Of a stretch of DNA of 22,321 nucleotides, positions 14,443 to 22,282 are shown one piece after another. The notes beneath the pieces were generated by a model, which had not been told where the DNA came from, ran no database searches, and saw only the letters and a list, made by a program, of their open reading frames with translations. Numbering within the stretch: position 1 is the stretch's first letter; each line of letters starts with the position of its first letter. Origin of the DNA: Pelagibius sp036570545 (lineage in GTDB: Bacteria > Pseudomonadota > Alphaproteobacteria > Kiloniellales > Kiloniellaceae); NCBI GenBank assembly GCA_036570545.1, contig DATCXZ010000345.1, positions 1 through 22,321 on the forward strand, given 5' to 3'. The position numbers and the translations under genes are program-made.

Positions 14443-15938
14443 GGGTCACTCCGCAAAGTTGCTTCGCCGGCAGGCTTGCGATGCAGGCGGTTCGGCGCAA
14501 GGCCGGCCACCAGCGCAATGACGATCAGGGCCAGAATCGCGAGCACGCTGGGGAAGAGGAGCCAGTCGAGCCCGTAGCGGCTCATCGAAAGGTGCAGGTA
14601 GCGCTCTGTCACCAACGACAGGACGAAACCGATGAGCATCGGTGCCCGCGGCCAGCCCGCCTGCTTCATGATCCAGCCAACGACGCCGATGACGAGGAGA
14701 ATGATGATGTCGCCCCAGTGCCGTGTGCTTTGATAAGCGGCCACGGTGATGATGACGAAGATGAACGGCACGAGGCGCGTCGCGGGGATCACGCTCGCGC
14801 GCGCCACCCAGCCGGCGCAAACAAGGCAGGCAGCGGCACCCAGCACGTTGGCCAGCGCCAAGGTCCACACGATGGACAGCGTGACGTCGAGGTTCTCCTT
14901 GACCATCGAGGGCCCGGGCTGGATGCCGAGCAGGATCAGCCCGCCCAGCAGCATGGCGGTCGTGCCGCTGCCGGGAATGCCGAAGATGAGCGTCGGCACC
15001 AGCGCCCCGCCCTCCTTGGCATTGTTGGCGCTCTCCGGCCCGATGACGCCGCGGATGTCGCCCTTGCCGAAGTTCTCGTTGTCGCGCACGGTCTGCTTGG
15101 TCACGCCATAGGCGATCCAGTCGATGACGCTGCCGCCGATGCCGGGAAGGATGCCAAGCGCCGCGCCGAGCGCCGAGCTGCGGACGATCAGCCACTTGTG
15201 GCGCAGCGCCACGCGGATGCCGTCGAGACGGCTGCCGGTGAGCTTCGCGCCCTGGGCGATCTGAGTTCGTTGCGCCAGTAGATCCAGCATCTCCGGCACC
15301 GCAAAGAGCCCGAGCGCCAGCACGGCCAGCGGAATGCCGTCGAAGAGATAGAGCCACTCGAAGGTGTAGCGGTAGACGGGAACGCCCGGCGCGCCGCCGA
15401 TGGTGCCGACGATGAGGCCGAATAGCGCCGAGACGATGCCCGCAAGGGGCGAGCCGGTAGAGAGGATGCCGACCATGCTGAGCCCGAAAACCGCCAGCAT
15501 GAAGAGTTCCGGCGAGCCCAGCGCGAGCACCAGCGGGCGCGCGATGGAGAGCGTGCCGAACAGGACGACGGCGCCGAACAGCCCTCCGATCATGGACACG
15601 AAGAAGGCGGCCCCCAAGGCCATGGCCGCCTTGCCTTGGCGCGCCAGCGGGTAGCCGTCGACGATGGTCGCCTGCGATCCCGAGGAGCCGGGAACGCCGA
15701 TCAGGATCGACGGGAAGGTATCGCCCGTGTGGATGACCGCGGCCATGCCGATCAGCAGAGCGACCCCGCTATAGGGATCCATGCCGAAAACGAACGGCAG
15801 CAGGATAGACATGCCGACGGTGCCGCCGAGCCCCGGCAGCAGCCCCACCACAAGGCCCACTGCGCAGCCGAGAACCATCCAGCCAAGGCGGTCAGGCTGG
15901 GCGATAAGGAAAAGCGCGTCAGCCGCCGCTTCGAACAT
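14439..15938 (-). CDS. tctA: Tripartite tricarboxylate transporter large permease TctA (system 2, divergent clade)
   Basis: This 499-residue membrane protein carries the duplicated TctA motif as GLLPGLG (32-38) and GILPGIG (262-268). It also has TFPSILIGVPGSSGSQATIV, GVIGPESANNAKEGGALVPT and PMLIGFVLSLVTERYLHLSM. Compared with the two other TctA proteins here it has a different N-terminal block (HTGDTFPS in place of YYGAEYGGS), so it belongs to another branch of the family. ATG 15938 has only a weak GGGG upstream. It lies 84 bases after the tctC stop, beyond a strong hairpin. The operon partners are an MmgE/PrpD protein and a cyclase-family hydrolase. Confidence 0.92.
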   Translation of the reverse strand: MFEAAADALFLIAQPDRLGWMVLGCAVGLVVGLLPGLGGTVGMSILLPFVFGMDPYSGVALLIGMAAVIHTGDTFPSILIGVPGSSGSQATIVDGYPLARQGKAAMALGAAFFVSMIGGLFGAVVLFGTLSIARPLVLALGSPELFMLAVFGLSMVGILSTGSPLAGIVSALFGLIVGTIGGAPGVPVYRYTFEWLYLFDGIPLAVLALGLFAVPEMLDLLAQRTQIAQGAKLTGSRLDGIRVALRHKWLIVRSSALGAALGILPGIGGSVIDWIAYGVTKQTVRDNENFGKGDIRGVIGPESANNAKEGGALVPTLIFGIPGSGTTAMLLGGLILLGIQPGPSMVKENLDVTLSIVWTLALANVLGAAACLVCAGWVARASVIPATRLVPFIFVIITVAAYQSTRHWGDIIILLVIGVVGWIMKQAGWPRAPMLIGFVLSLVTERYLHLSMSRYGLDWLLFPSVLAILALIVIALVAGLAPNRLHRKPAGEATLRSDP

Positions 15939-15973
15939 CGCGATGCCCCATGGATTGCTTCGCTAGGAAAAGT

Positions 15974-16012
15974 GCCGGGCGCGGCGGCAGGCCCGTTGCC
16001 GCCGCGCCCGGC
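15974..16012 (-). promoter_or_regulatory. Perfect 16-base-pair intercistronic hairpin between tctC and tctA (system 2)
   Basis: GCCGGGCGCGGCGGCA (15974-15989) pairs perfectly with TGCCGCCGCGCCCGGC (15997-16012) around a 7-base loop, starting 10 bases after the tctC stop. On the minus strand the stem is followed by ACTTTTCC, a short T-run. It could therefore act as a leaky terminator as well as protecting the binding-protein message. Confidence 0.75.
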
Positions 16013-16022
16013 CGCACGAGCG

Positions 16023-17117
16023 CTACTCGCTCAGTTCCAGCTCGTATTTCTCGTTGAGATAGCGGCGGAGCCAGGTGAGCACCTCGTCGGAGACCGACAG
16101 CATGGCGGCGGCGTTGCGGGCGAGCGGCTCGCCGACGATCGGCTCGTAGCCGGCGAGGATCTCCTTGCCCTGCTGGTAGAACTCCTCGCGCTCCACAACG
16201 CAGGCGGTCGCCTCTTTCATCGCAGCCAGGGCCTCCGGCGGCGTGTCGCCGTGCATCCAAACCTGCCGCTGGGCCGAGACCCCGGAGCTGACCAGCGCAA
16301 GGTAGGCCTCCCACGCTGGGCCGCTGGGGTCGCTGCCGCGGGCTTCCCGGTAGGCTTCGAGGAAGGACGGAAATTCGGGGAAGGCCGGGTCGCGAACAAG
16401 TTGCCCGTCCTCGACCATCCCGGCCGTATAGAGGGGAATTGCGGTGCCCTCCTCGACCTGTGGCCGCACGAGCTGGTTGAAGGCGGGGGTGGTCTGGTAA
16501 TCGATGTTGATCTCGCCCTGCTGGAAGGCGATCTGGACCGGGCCCTTGCCCTCGTAGCCTAGCACCGCCTTTGTCTCGATGCCGAGAATCTCGAAGGTCA
16601 GCAGGCCGAGAAGGTCGAGGCCGGTGGCGCTGATGCCGCCGAACACCAGCTCGGCGTCGGTGCTCACGAGGTCCTTGATGTTCTTCACGCCGGTGTCGGG
16701 ACTGACATAGACCACGCCGCCGCCCGGCAGTCCGAGGACCGGCGTCCAGTTCCGCGGCGAATAGCGGACTCCCTGCTGGCCCAGCATCCAGGCGTAGGAG
16801 GTGGTTCCGGCGGTAACCAGGACGGAAAGCCCGTTCGGCTCGCGCATCAGCTCGAATTCGTTGGCGCCGATCACAGTGGCACCGCCCGGGATGTTGACGA
16901 CTTGGATCGAGGCCGCCTCGGGCATGCAGGCACGGTATTGCGACTGCAGGAGGCGAGCGAAGGTGTCGTTGCCGCCACCCGGCGCATAAGGCACGATGAA
17001 TTCCACATCCTTGCCCGCATAGTAGTTTTCCTGCGCCTCCACTTCGGCGCCAATCCAGGTAAAAGCCAGTGCCGTCATGGCCGCGGCGGCTGAGCGCATT
17101 GCAACAGTCTTCGTCAT
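16023..17117 (-). CDS. tctC: TctC-like periplasmic solute-binding protein (system 2)
   Basis: This 364-residue protein has a signal peptide (cut likely after VEA at about residue 28) and a Bug/TctC core: VEFIVPYAPGGGNDTFARLL, then VVNIPGGATVIGANEF and KNIKDLVSTDAELVFGGISA. It is about 40 residues longer than system 1's binding protein and clearly more diverged: the usual polar ligand-loop segments are altered (NDTFAR rather than TDTIAR). The C-terminus has extra polar helices. AGGAGGGAAG precedes ATG 17117, giving a very strong ribosome site. It follows the MmgE/PrpD gene by 19 bases and belongs to the same operon. The ligand is unknown; a carboxylate is expected from the family. Confidence 0.88.
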   Translation of the reverse strand: MTKTVAMRSAAAAMTALAFTWIGAEVEAQENYYAGKDVEFIVPYAPGGGNDTFARLLQSQYRACMPEAASIQVVNIPGGATVIGANEFELMREPNGLSVLVTAGTTSYAWMLGQQGVRYSPRNWTPVLGLPGGGVVYVSPDTGVKNIKDLVSTDAELVFGGISATGLDLLGLLTFEILGIETKAVLGYEGKGPVQIAFQQGEINIDYQTTPAFNQLVRPQVEEGTAIPLYTAGMVEDGQLVRDPAFPEFPSFLEAYREARGSDPSGPAWEAYLALVSSGVSAQRQVWMHGDTPPEALAAMKEATACVVEREEFYQQGKEILAGYEPIVGEPLARNAAAMLSVSDEVLTWLRRYLNEKYELELSE

Positions 17118-17136
17118 AGCAACTTCCCTCCTGTCG

Positions 17137-18552
17137 TCATTTCTTCAAGGCGCGGTCGCGCCTGTCTTGGCAGCCCGTCGAAGCAGTCGTCGGCTGTCGA
17201 TGTAGGCTGTCGAAGTCGGCCCCCAGCGCAGCGATGAGCGGCTCGACCGTCTCCTCGTGCTCGAGCGTCTCGACGATTGCGACCACCCGTTCGACATCGA
17301 TGCGGTCGCCGGCGAAGGCGGTCAGCTTTCCGATCGCAATCGCACGCCAGGAATCGCCGTCGACGGGATAGGTGCAATCGAGGCGCGTCGACGATCCGTC
17401 GTCGAAGGTCAGCTCGATCTCCTGACCCTCGACAGCGAAGGCGTCGTCTTCGCCGGTGGCCTCGACCGCCATCCGATCCATCAACTGCAGCACGTCGGCA
17501 TCCTTCCAGCGGCCCTCTTGCAGGCCGGCGACGGTCAGACCGCCGTCCAGCAGCCCGCTCGCCACGCAAAACGGCAGGCTGTGATCGGCAGTCTCCCGGC
17601 TGGCCGGACGGAACTTGCTGGGATCGGCAGTGCGCCGGACCGTCTGCTGCGGCGCGCGGACGACGATCCGGGCGATCCGGGCGACACGATCGGCTTGTTG
17701 AAGGCGAAAGGCAGCGCCGGCCGCGATCAACGGCTGAAGCGCGTATTGGGCGGGATAGGCCTTGAGCGTGATGTCGGCGACCGCGCCGAGATCGGCCGGC
17801 AGCAGCAGCGATGCCGGGTTGATCTCGCGCCCCATCAGACGCTCGAGCAGCCGGATCACCTCCTCGCAGGCCTGGGCCTGGGCGCGGAGGCCGGCCGAAG
17901 CCAGTTCCGTCAACTCGATCGCGCGCTTCGCTAGCAACGCAAAGGCCATGGCCTTCACGTTGGCGACCTCGCCCCGGCTGAAGCCCTCGGGCACGATGAG
18001 GCCGGATGCCGAGAGGTTGAGGGCCTCGGCGGCACCCTCCTCTCCCAATCCGCTCAGGCGTCCGGCGATCAGGGGCACCACCCAGGCCGCGTGGCCGACG
18101 TGATGCAGCCCGTTGCGGTGCAGCGCGATCGTGCTGGCCAGGTGCGCCTGCATCGCCAGGGCCGCCAGCACCGTGTCGAGAAAGTCCCGCCCGCTTGCCC
18201 GATTCGCTTCGGCGCAAGCGAGCGCCGGCGGGATGGACTCGCTGGGGTGGCAGACGTCCACGTCCACGTAGACGTCCATGAAGTCGAGCGACCGCAGCAT
18301 GGTGCCGTTGACCAGCGCGGCATTGGCGGCGCTTGCAGAAGGGCCGCCCGGCAGGATCGTCGCGCTGCCGGCGCCGGTCACGCCTGTGCTCGCGGCCGCT
18401 TTCGCGATGGCGACGCTCTCCGCATCGGCGCCCGCGAGCATGCACGCCAGCGCGTCGATGATCAGCGTGCGCAAATGCGCCGAAACAGGGGCTGGAGCCT
18501 CTGCCGCGGCAATTGCGTGGAACGCGCGGCTAAGCTCGGCGGCGAGGCTCAT
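17137..18552 (-). CDS. MmgE/PrpD family protein (2-methylcitrate dehydratase / cis-aconitate decarboxylase superfamily)
   Basis: This 471-residue enzyme has the MmgE/PrpD signatures SLDFMDVYVD followed by CHPSES (D90, H102), GLHHVGHAAWVVP (H150/H151), VKAMAFAL (K200), ITLKAYPAQ (K264) and ADHSLPFCVASGLLDGG (322-338). Known members dehydrate 2-methylcitrate or decarboxylate cis-aconitate. By recalled comparison with human cis-aconitate decarboxylase, most active-site residues have counterparts, but the histidine that normally follows the K-x-Y-P motif appears as Q269. The exact chemistry is therefore uncertain. It is the first gene of the operon with tctC, tctA, tctB and the cyclase, and faces the flavoprotein gene. 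A polycarboxylate substrate fits both family and context. ATG 18552 has GGGAG about 10 bases upstream. Confidence 0.88.
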   Translation of the reverse strand: MSLAAELSRAFHAIAAAEAPAPVSAHLRTLIIDALACMLAGADAESVAIAKAAASTGVTGAGSATILPGGPSASAANAALVNGTMLRSLDFMDVYVDVDVCHPSESIPPALACAEANRASGRDFLDTVLAALAMQAHLASTIALHRNGLHHVGHAAWVVPLIAGRLSGLGEEGAAEALNLSASGLIVPEGFSRGEVANVKAMAFALLAKRAIELTELASAGLRAQAQACEEVIRLLERLMGREINPASLLLPADLGAVADITLKAYPAQYALQPLIAAGAAFRLQQADRVARIARIVVRAPQQTVRRTADPSKFRPASRETADHSLPFCVASGLLDGGLTVAGLQEGRWKDADVLQLMDRMAVEATGEDDAFAVEGQEIELTFDDGSSTRLDCTYPVDGDSWRAIAIGKLTAFAGDRIDVERVVAIVETLEHEETVEPLIAALGADFDSLHRQPTTASTGCQDRRDRALKK

Positions 18553-18602
18553 TTAATAGGGGCTCCCTGGCACGGCAGCCACTTCGCGCGGTGGTGGCTG
18601 TT

Positions 18603-18622
18603 TTCGCTTAGCGAATTTTTAT
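18603..18622 (-). promoter_or_regulatory. Palindromic operator site A at the MmgE operon promoter
   Basis: TTCGC-TTA-GCGAA (18603-18615) is a perfect 5-3-5 palindrome 51 bases before the MmgE start. On the minus strand an A-rich TAAAAA (about 18617-18622), a possible -10, directly precedes it. A protein bound here would cover the start of transcription. The same palindrome recurs at 18747-18759. Confidence 0.55.
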
Positions 18623-18702
18623 TTGCATTGTGAAAAGATTGGCAGAGCGTAGCCGCGGCGTCAAGCCTTGCCGCCGATCATTGCGCGGGACGCTGGGCAG
18701 GC

Positions 18703-18759
18703 TTGACCGCGAAATGTCGTGGGCTTAGCTTCTATGCGAAAATATCTTCGCTATGCGAA
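18703..18759 (+). promoter_or_regulatory. Flavoprotein promoter with operator sites B and C
   Basis: TTGACC (18703-18708) and TAGCTT (18726-18731) at 17-base spacing form a plausible promoter. TTCGC-TAT-GCGAA (18747-18759) is a perfect copy of the site A palindrome. CTATGCGAA also occurs at 18732-18740, a half-site 19 bases upstream that overlaps the -10. This layout suggests repression, with the same regulator acting on the divergent MmgE operon. Confidence 0.5.
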
Positions 18760-18777
18760 TTGCTCAGAGGAATGCAG

Positions 18778-20262
18778 GTGTCAGCGCAACGGGATGTCAT
18801 TGTAATCGGCGCGGGCAATGCAGCCCTCTGCGCCGCCATTGCGGCCGCCGAAGGTGGCGCCGAAGTTCTCGTGCTCGAGCGTGCACCGGAGACGGAGAGC
18901 GGCGGCAACACCCGCTTCACCGCCGGCGGCATGCGCTGCACCTACGATGGTGCCGGCGACCTTCGCCGCCTGATGCCGGACTTCACCGATGAGGAAGCCG
19001 CTCGCACCGACTTCGGGAGCTATCCCGCCGCGGCGTTCTATGACGACATGTTCCGCCTTACCCGCTATCGCACGGATGGCGCGCTCTGCGAGCGGCTGGT
19101 CGCCGAGTCCTTCCCCACTCTTCTGTGGCTGGCCGAGAAGGGCGTTCGCTTCGTGCCCATCTTCGGCCGCCAGTCGTTCATGGTCGACGGCAAGATGAAG
19201 TTCTGGGGCGGCGTCGTCGTCGAGTCGTGGGGTGGCGGGCCTGGCCTCTTCGATCAGGAGCTGCGGATCGCGCGCGACCACGGCGTCGAGGTGCGCTATG
19301 GCGCGCGGGCCCTCTCCCTGCTGACCGACGGTCACCGCGTCACCGGCGTGCGGGTGAAGCATGGCGGGAGCATCCACGACCTTCGCGCAGCCGCTGTGGT
19401 GCTCGCCTGCGGCGGTTTCGAAGCCAATGCCGAGTGGCGGACGCGCTACCTGGGGCCGGGCTGGGAGCTGGCGAAGGTGCGCGGCAGCCGCTTCAACACG
19501 GGCGACGGCATCCGCATGGCGCTGGATATCGGCGCCTCGCCCTTCGGAAACTGGTCGGGCTGCCATGCCTGCGAGTGGGACTACAACGCGCCCGAGTTCG
19601 GCGATCTCGCCGTCGGCGACGGCTTCCAGAAGCACTCCTACCAGCTCGGCATCATGGTCAACGCCAGCGGGCGGCGCTTCGTCGACGAAGGCGCCGACAT
19701 CCGCAACTATACCTATGCCAAGTACGGCCGCATCATCCTCAACCAGCCCGGCCAGTTCGCCTGGCAGATCTTCGACAGCAAGGTGTCGCCCCTGCTCCGC
19801 GACGAGTATCGCATCCGCAACGTGTCGAAGGTGACGGCGGACACGCTCGAGGACCTGGCGAAGAAGCTGGAGGGTGTCGATGCGGCGGCCTTCCTCGACG
19901 AGGTGGCAAGCTACAACCGCGCGGTCGTCACCGACATCCCCTTCGATCCGACGGTGAAGGATGGCCGCGGCACCGCAGGGCTGGCGCTTCCGAAGTCGAA
20001 CTGGGCCCATACCATCGACGAGCCGCCGTTCGAAGCCTATCAGGTCGGCTGCGGCATCACCTTCACCTTCGGCGGCCTGCGGGTCGATCCCCAGACCGCG
20101 CAGGTGCTCGACACCGACCTCGCGTCGATGCCCGGCCTTTTCGCCGCCGGAGAGCTCGTCGGCGGCCTGTTCTATTTCAACTATCCGAGCGGCACCGGGC
20201 TGACCGCAGGCAGCGTCTTCGGCCGCACCGCCGGGATGGCTGCCGCCGCCTCCCTCCGCTGA
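18778..20262 (+). CDS. FAD-dependent tricarballylate dehydrogenase-like flavoprotein (TcuA family)
   Basis: This flavoprotein of about 494 residues is in the fumarate reductase / FAD_binding_2 superfamily. It shows RDVIVIGAGNAALCAAIAAA for FAD binding, VLVLERAPE, then GGNTRFTAGGMR and a late GLFAAGELVGGLFYFNYPSG with TGLTAGSVFGR. The segment GVRFVPIFGRQSFMVDGK and the FWGGVVVESWGGGPGL block are typical of proteins annotated as tricarballylate dehydrogenase, which oxidise tricarballylate to cis-aconitate. GTG 18778 is chosen because AGAGG (18766-18770) is 7 bases away; an in-frame ATG at 18772 abuts that site and is less likely. The divergent MmgE/PrpD gene could act on the aconitate-like product. 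No TcuB partner is in the window. The superfamily is certain; the substrate is inferred. Confidence 0.85.
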   Translation: MSAQRDVIVIGAGNAALCAAIAAAEGGAEVLVLERAPETESGGNTRFTAGGMRCTYDGAGDLRRLMPDFTDEEAARTDFGSYPAAAFYDDMFRLTRYRTDGALCERLVAESFPTLLWLAEKGVRFVPIFGRQSFMVDGKMKFWGGVVVESWGGGPGLFDQELRIARDHGVEVRYGARALSLLTDGHRVTGVRVKHGGSIHDLRAAAVVLACGGFEANAEWRTRYLGPGWELAKVRGSRFNTGDGIRMALDIGASPFGNWSGCHACEWDYNAPEFGDLAVGDGFQKHSYQLGIMVNASGRRFVDEGADIRNYTYAKYGRIILNQPGQFAWQIFDSKVSPLLRDEYRIRNVSKVTADTLEDLAKKLEGVDAAAFLDEVASYNRAVVTDIPFDPTVKDGRGTAGLALPKSNWAHTIDEPPFEAYQVGCGITFTFGGLRVDPQTAQVLDTDLASMPGLFAAGELVGGLFYFNYPSGTGLTAGSVFGRTAGMAAAASLR

Positions 20263-20267
20263 CGCCG

Positions 20268-21767
20268 CTAGCCCGCTCCGGCCGCCGCGCGCCGGCGACG
20301 CAGGGAACTCCACAGGGACCAGAGGACAAGGAGCAGCGTCAGGCACAGGACCGAGCCGGTGATCGGCTGCGCCAGGAGCTGGTAATAGTCCCCGCGCGCC
20401 AGCAGCAGCCCGCGCCGCAGGTTCTCCTCCATCATCGGTCCGAGCACGAATCCGATGAGCAGCGGCGCCGGCTCGAATCCGAGCAGCCGCATGGCATAGC
20501 CGACGACGCCGAACAGCAATGCCAGCGCGACGTCGAAGACGTTGTTGTTGACGCTGTAGACGCCGATGCAGATCAGCACGATGATGACGGGATAGAGGTA
20601 CTGGTAGGGCACCTGCAGCAGCCGCACCCAGAGGCCGATCAGCGGGACGTTCAGCACCACCAGCAGCACGTTGCCGATAAAGAAGCTGGCCACGACGCCC
20701 CAGAAGATGTCGGGGTGGTTCACGATCACCATCGGCCCGGGCGCGATGCCGTGGATCATCATGGCACCCAGCATCAGGGCCATGGTGGCGCTGCCGGGAA
20801 TGCCGAGAGACAGGGTCGGAATAAAGGCCGTCTGGGCCGAGGCGTTGTTGGCCGCTTCCGGCGCGGCGATGCCCTCGATCGCGCCCTTGCCGAAACGCGA
20901 CGGATCGGCGGCCACGCGCTTTTCCACCGCATAGCTGATAAAGGCCGCGATCGTCTGTCCGGTTCCAGGCAGCGTGCCGAAGAATGCGCCGATGCCGGTG
21001 CCTCGCAGGATCGGCAGGACGGAGCGTCTGACGTCGTCACGGCGCGGCAGCATCGAGCGCAGCGTGATGCTGCCCTTCGGCGCGGACGCGCTGTCGTTGA
21101 TCGAGGCGATCACCTCGGTGATGCCGAAAAGCCCCATGGCGAGCGCCACCAGGCTGACGCCGTCGATGAGATAAGGGGAGTTAAAGGTGAAGCGCCAGAC
21201 GCCGGTGTTGATGTCCGTGCCTACCGTGCCGATGAGAATCCCGACCGTGACCATGCCGATCCCCTTGATCGCCGATCCCATGGTAATCGCCGCCGCCGCG
21301 ACCAGGCCGAGCAGCATGATGGCGAAGTACTCCGCCGGGCCGAAGGCGAGCGCTACCTTCACCAGCAAGGGCGCGAAGAAGGTCAGGATGAGGATGCCGA
21401 TGATGGCGGCAACGAATGACGCCGCGGTCGTCATGAAAAGGGCGACCCCGGCGCGGCCGCTGCGCGCCAGAGGATAGCCGTCGAGGCAGGTCACGGCAGC
21501 GGCCGGCGTGCCCGGCAGGTTCAGCAGGATCGAGGCGATCGACCCGCCGTATTCGGCGCCGTAGTAGACGCCGGCGAGCATGACGAGCGCCGTGGCGGGC
21601 TCCAGGTAGAAAGTCACCGGCAGCAGCATGGACACCGCGGCCAGCGCACCGATTCCCGGCAGCACGCCGATGAACGTGCCAAGGAACACGCCGACGAAGC
21701 AGTAGAACAGGTTGACCGGCGAAAAGGCGACCTCGAAGCCGAGCGCCAGGTTTGACAGCAGCTCCAT
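20268..21767 (-). CDS. tctA: Tripartite tricarboxylate transporter large permease TctA (system 3)
   Basis: This 499-residue membrane protein has the TctA repeats GVLPGIG (34-40) and GTLPGTG (264-270), with VYYGAEYGGSIASILLNLPG, GIAAPEAANNASAQTAF and PLLIGFVLGPMMEENLRR. It is a close paralogue of system 1's TctA and has the same gene order. ATG 21767 overlaps the tctB stop by one base (TGATG), so translation is probably coupled; the frame is open further upstream, but only as a shadow of tctB. It ends 5 bases from the convergent flavoprotein gene, leaving no room for a dedicated terminator. Proximity to the tricarballylate-dehydrogenase-like gene suggests a tricarboxylate cargo, which is inference. 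Confidence 0.93.
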   Translation of the reverse strand: MELLSNLALGFEVAFSPVNLFYCFVGVFLGTFIGVLPGIGALAAVSMLLPVTFYLEPATALVMLAGVYYGAEYGGSIASILLNLPGTPAAAVTCLDGYPLARSGRAGVALFMTTAASFVAAIIGILILTFFAPLLVKVALAFGPAEYFAIMLLGLVAAAAITMGSAIKGIGMVTVGILIGTVGTDINTGVWRFTFNSPYLIDGVSLVALAMGLFGITEVIASINDSASAPKGSITLRSMLPRRDDVRRSVLPILRGTGIGAFFGTLPGTGQTIAAFISYAVEKRVAADPSRFGKGAIEGIAAPEAANNASAQTAFIPTLSLGIPGSATMALMLGAMMIHGIAPGPMVIVNHPDIFWGVVASFFIGNVLLVVLNVPLIGLWVRLLQVPYQYLYPVIIVLICIGVYSVNNNVFDVALALLFGVVGYAMRLLGFEPAPLLIGFVLGPMMEENLRRGLLLARGDYYQLLAQPITGSVLCLTLLLVLWSLWSSLRRRRAAAGAG

Positions 21768-22213
21768 CAGAAGGGGACTCTGATCAGGGGTATCGGCAGG
21801 TTGAGGACCACCACGAAGATAAGCCAGCAGGCAGCAGCCACACCGGCCGACAGCACCAACGCGCCCCTCTTCGTCGACCGGCGGTCCGCGAGCGCCGCGA
21901 CCCAGACGGCGAAAACGACGGCCGGCACGAGCCCGGCCTGGGACAGGCTGACGATGAAGACCGCAATGCTGGCGCAGACGGCAGCGAAAGGCCGCCACGG
22001 TGGGACGACGAGGGCACCGGAGCGGAACAGTGCCGCCACGGCGACGAGGACCCCCGCCACGATGGTTACCGCCGAGAAGATCAGCGGAAAGTAGCCGGCG
22101 CCCATCTGCCGGGCGCTGCCGATACGCAGCTCCAGCGAGCCGAAGGCAAAGGCGACGCCGACAGCGACCAGCGCGAGGCCGGCAGCGAGGTCACGCTTGT
22201 CGAAAGATCCCAT
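21767..22213 (-). CDS. tctB: Tripartite tricarboxylate transporter small membrane subunit TctB (system 3)
   Basis: This 148-residue protein has four predicted membrane segments. The family-typical start is MGSFDKRDLAAGLALVAVGV, then a G-A-G-Y-F-P turn after the first segment, a hallmark seen in many TctB proteins. ATG 22213 is chosen because GGAG lies 7 bases upstream; an in-frame TTG at 22225 would overlap that site and is rejected. The gene sits between the hairpin after tctC and the tctA gene, with which it shares the TGATG junction. It stabilises or assists TctA in the inner membrane, though its exact role is not settled in the family. Confidence 0.87.
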   Translation of the reverse strand: MGSFDKRDLAAGLALVAVGVAFAFGSLELRIGSARQMGAGYFPLIFSAVTIVAGVLVAVAALFRSGALVVPPWRPFAAVCASIAVFIVSLSQAGLVPAVVFAVWVAALADRRSTKRGALVLSAGVAAACWLIFVVVLNLPIPLIRVPF

Positions 22214-22229
22214 CTGCAGCTCCAAACGA

Positions 22230-22258
22230 CCCCGGGCGCACGGCCAGCACGCCCGGGG
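22230..22258 (-). promoter_or_regulatory. Intercistronic hairpin between tctC and tctB (system 3)
   Basis: CCCCGGGCG (22230-22238) pairs perfectly with CGCCCGGGG (22250-22258) around an 11-base loop, 24 bases after the stop of the partial tctC gene. The stem ends 4 bases before the TTGGAG ribosome site of tctB. It could therefore influence both mRNA decay and tctB translation. Confidence 0.65.
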
Positions 22259-22282
22259 AGCGATCCATGACCTGGTGGTGCC

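Noticed and set aside
19125..21419. Open frame of 764 codons on the plus strand over the flavoprotein and tctA
   Set aside because: It spans two convergent real genes in the wrong frames and has Asp/Gln/Arg-rich filler composition.
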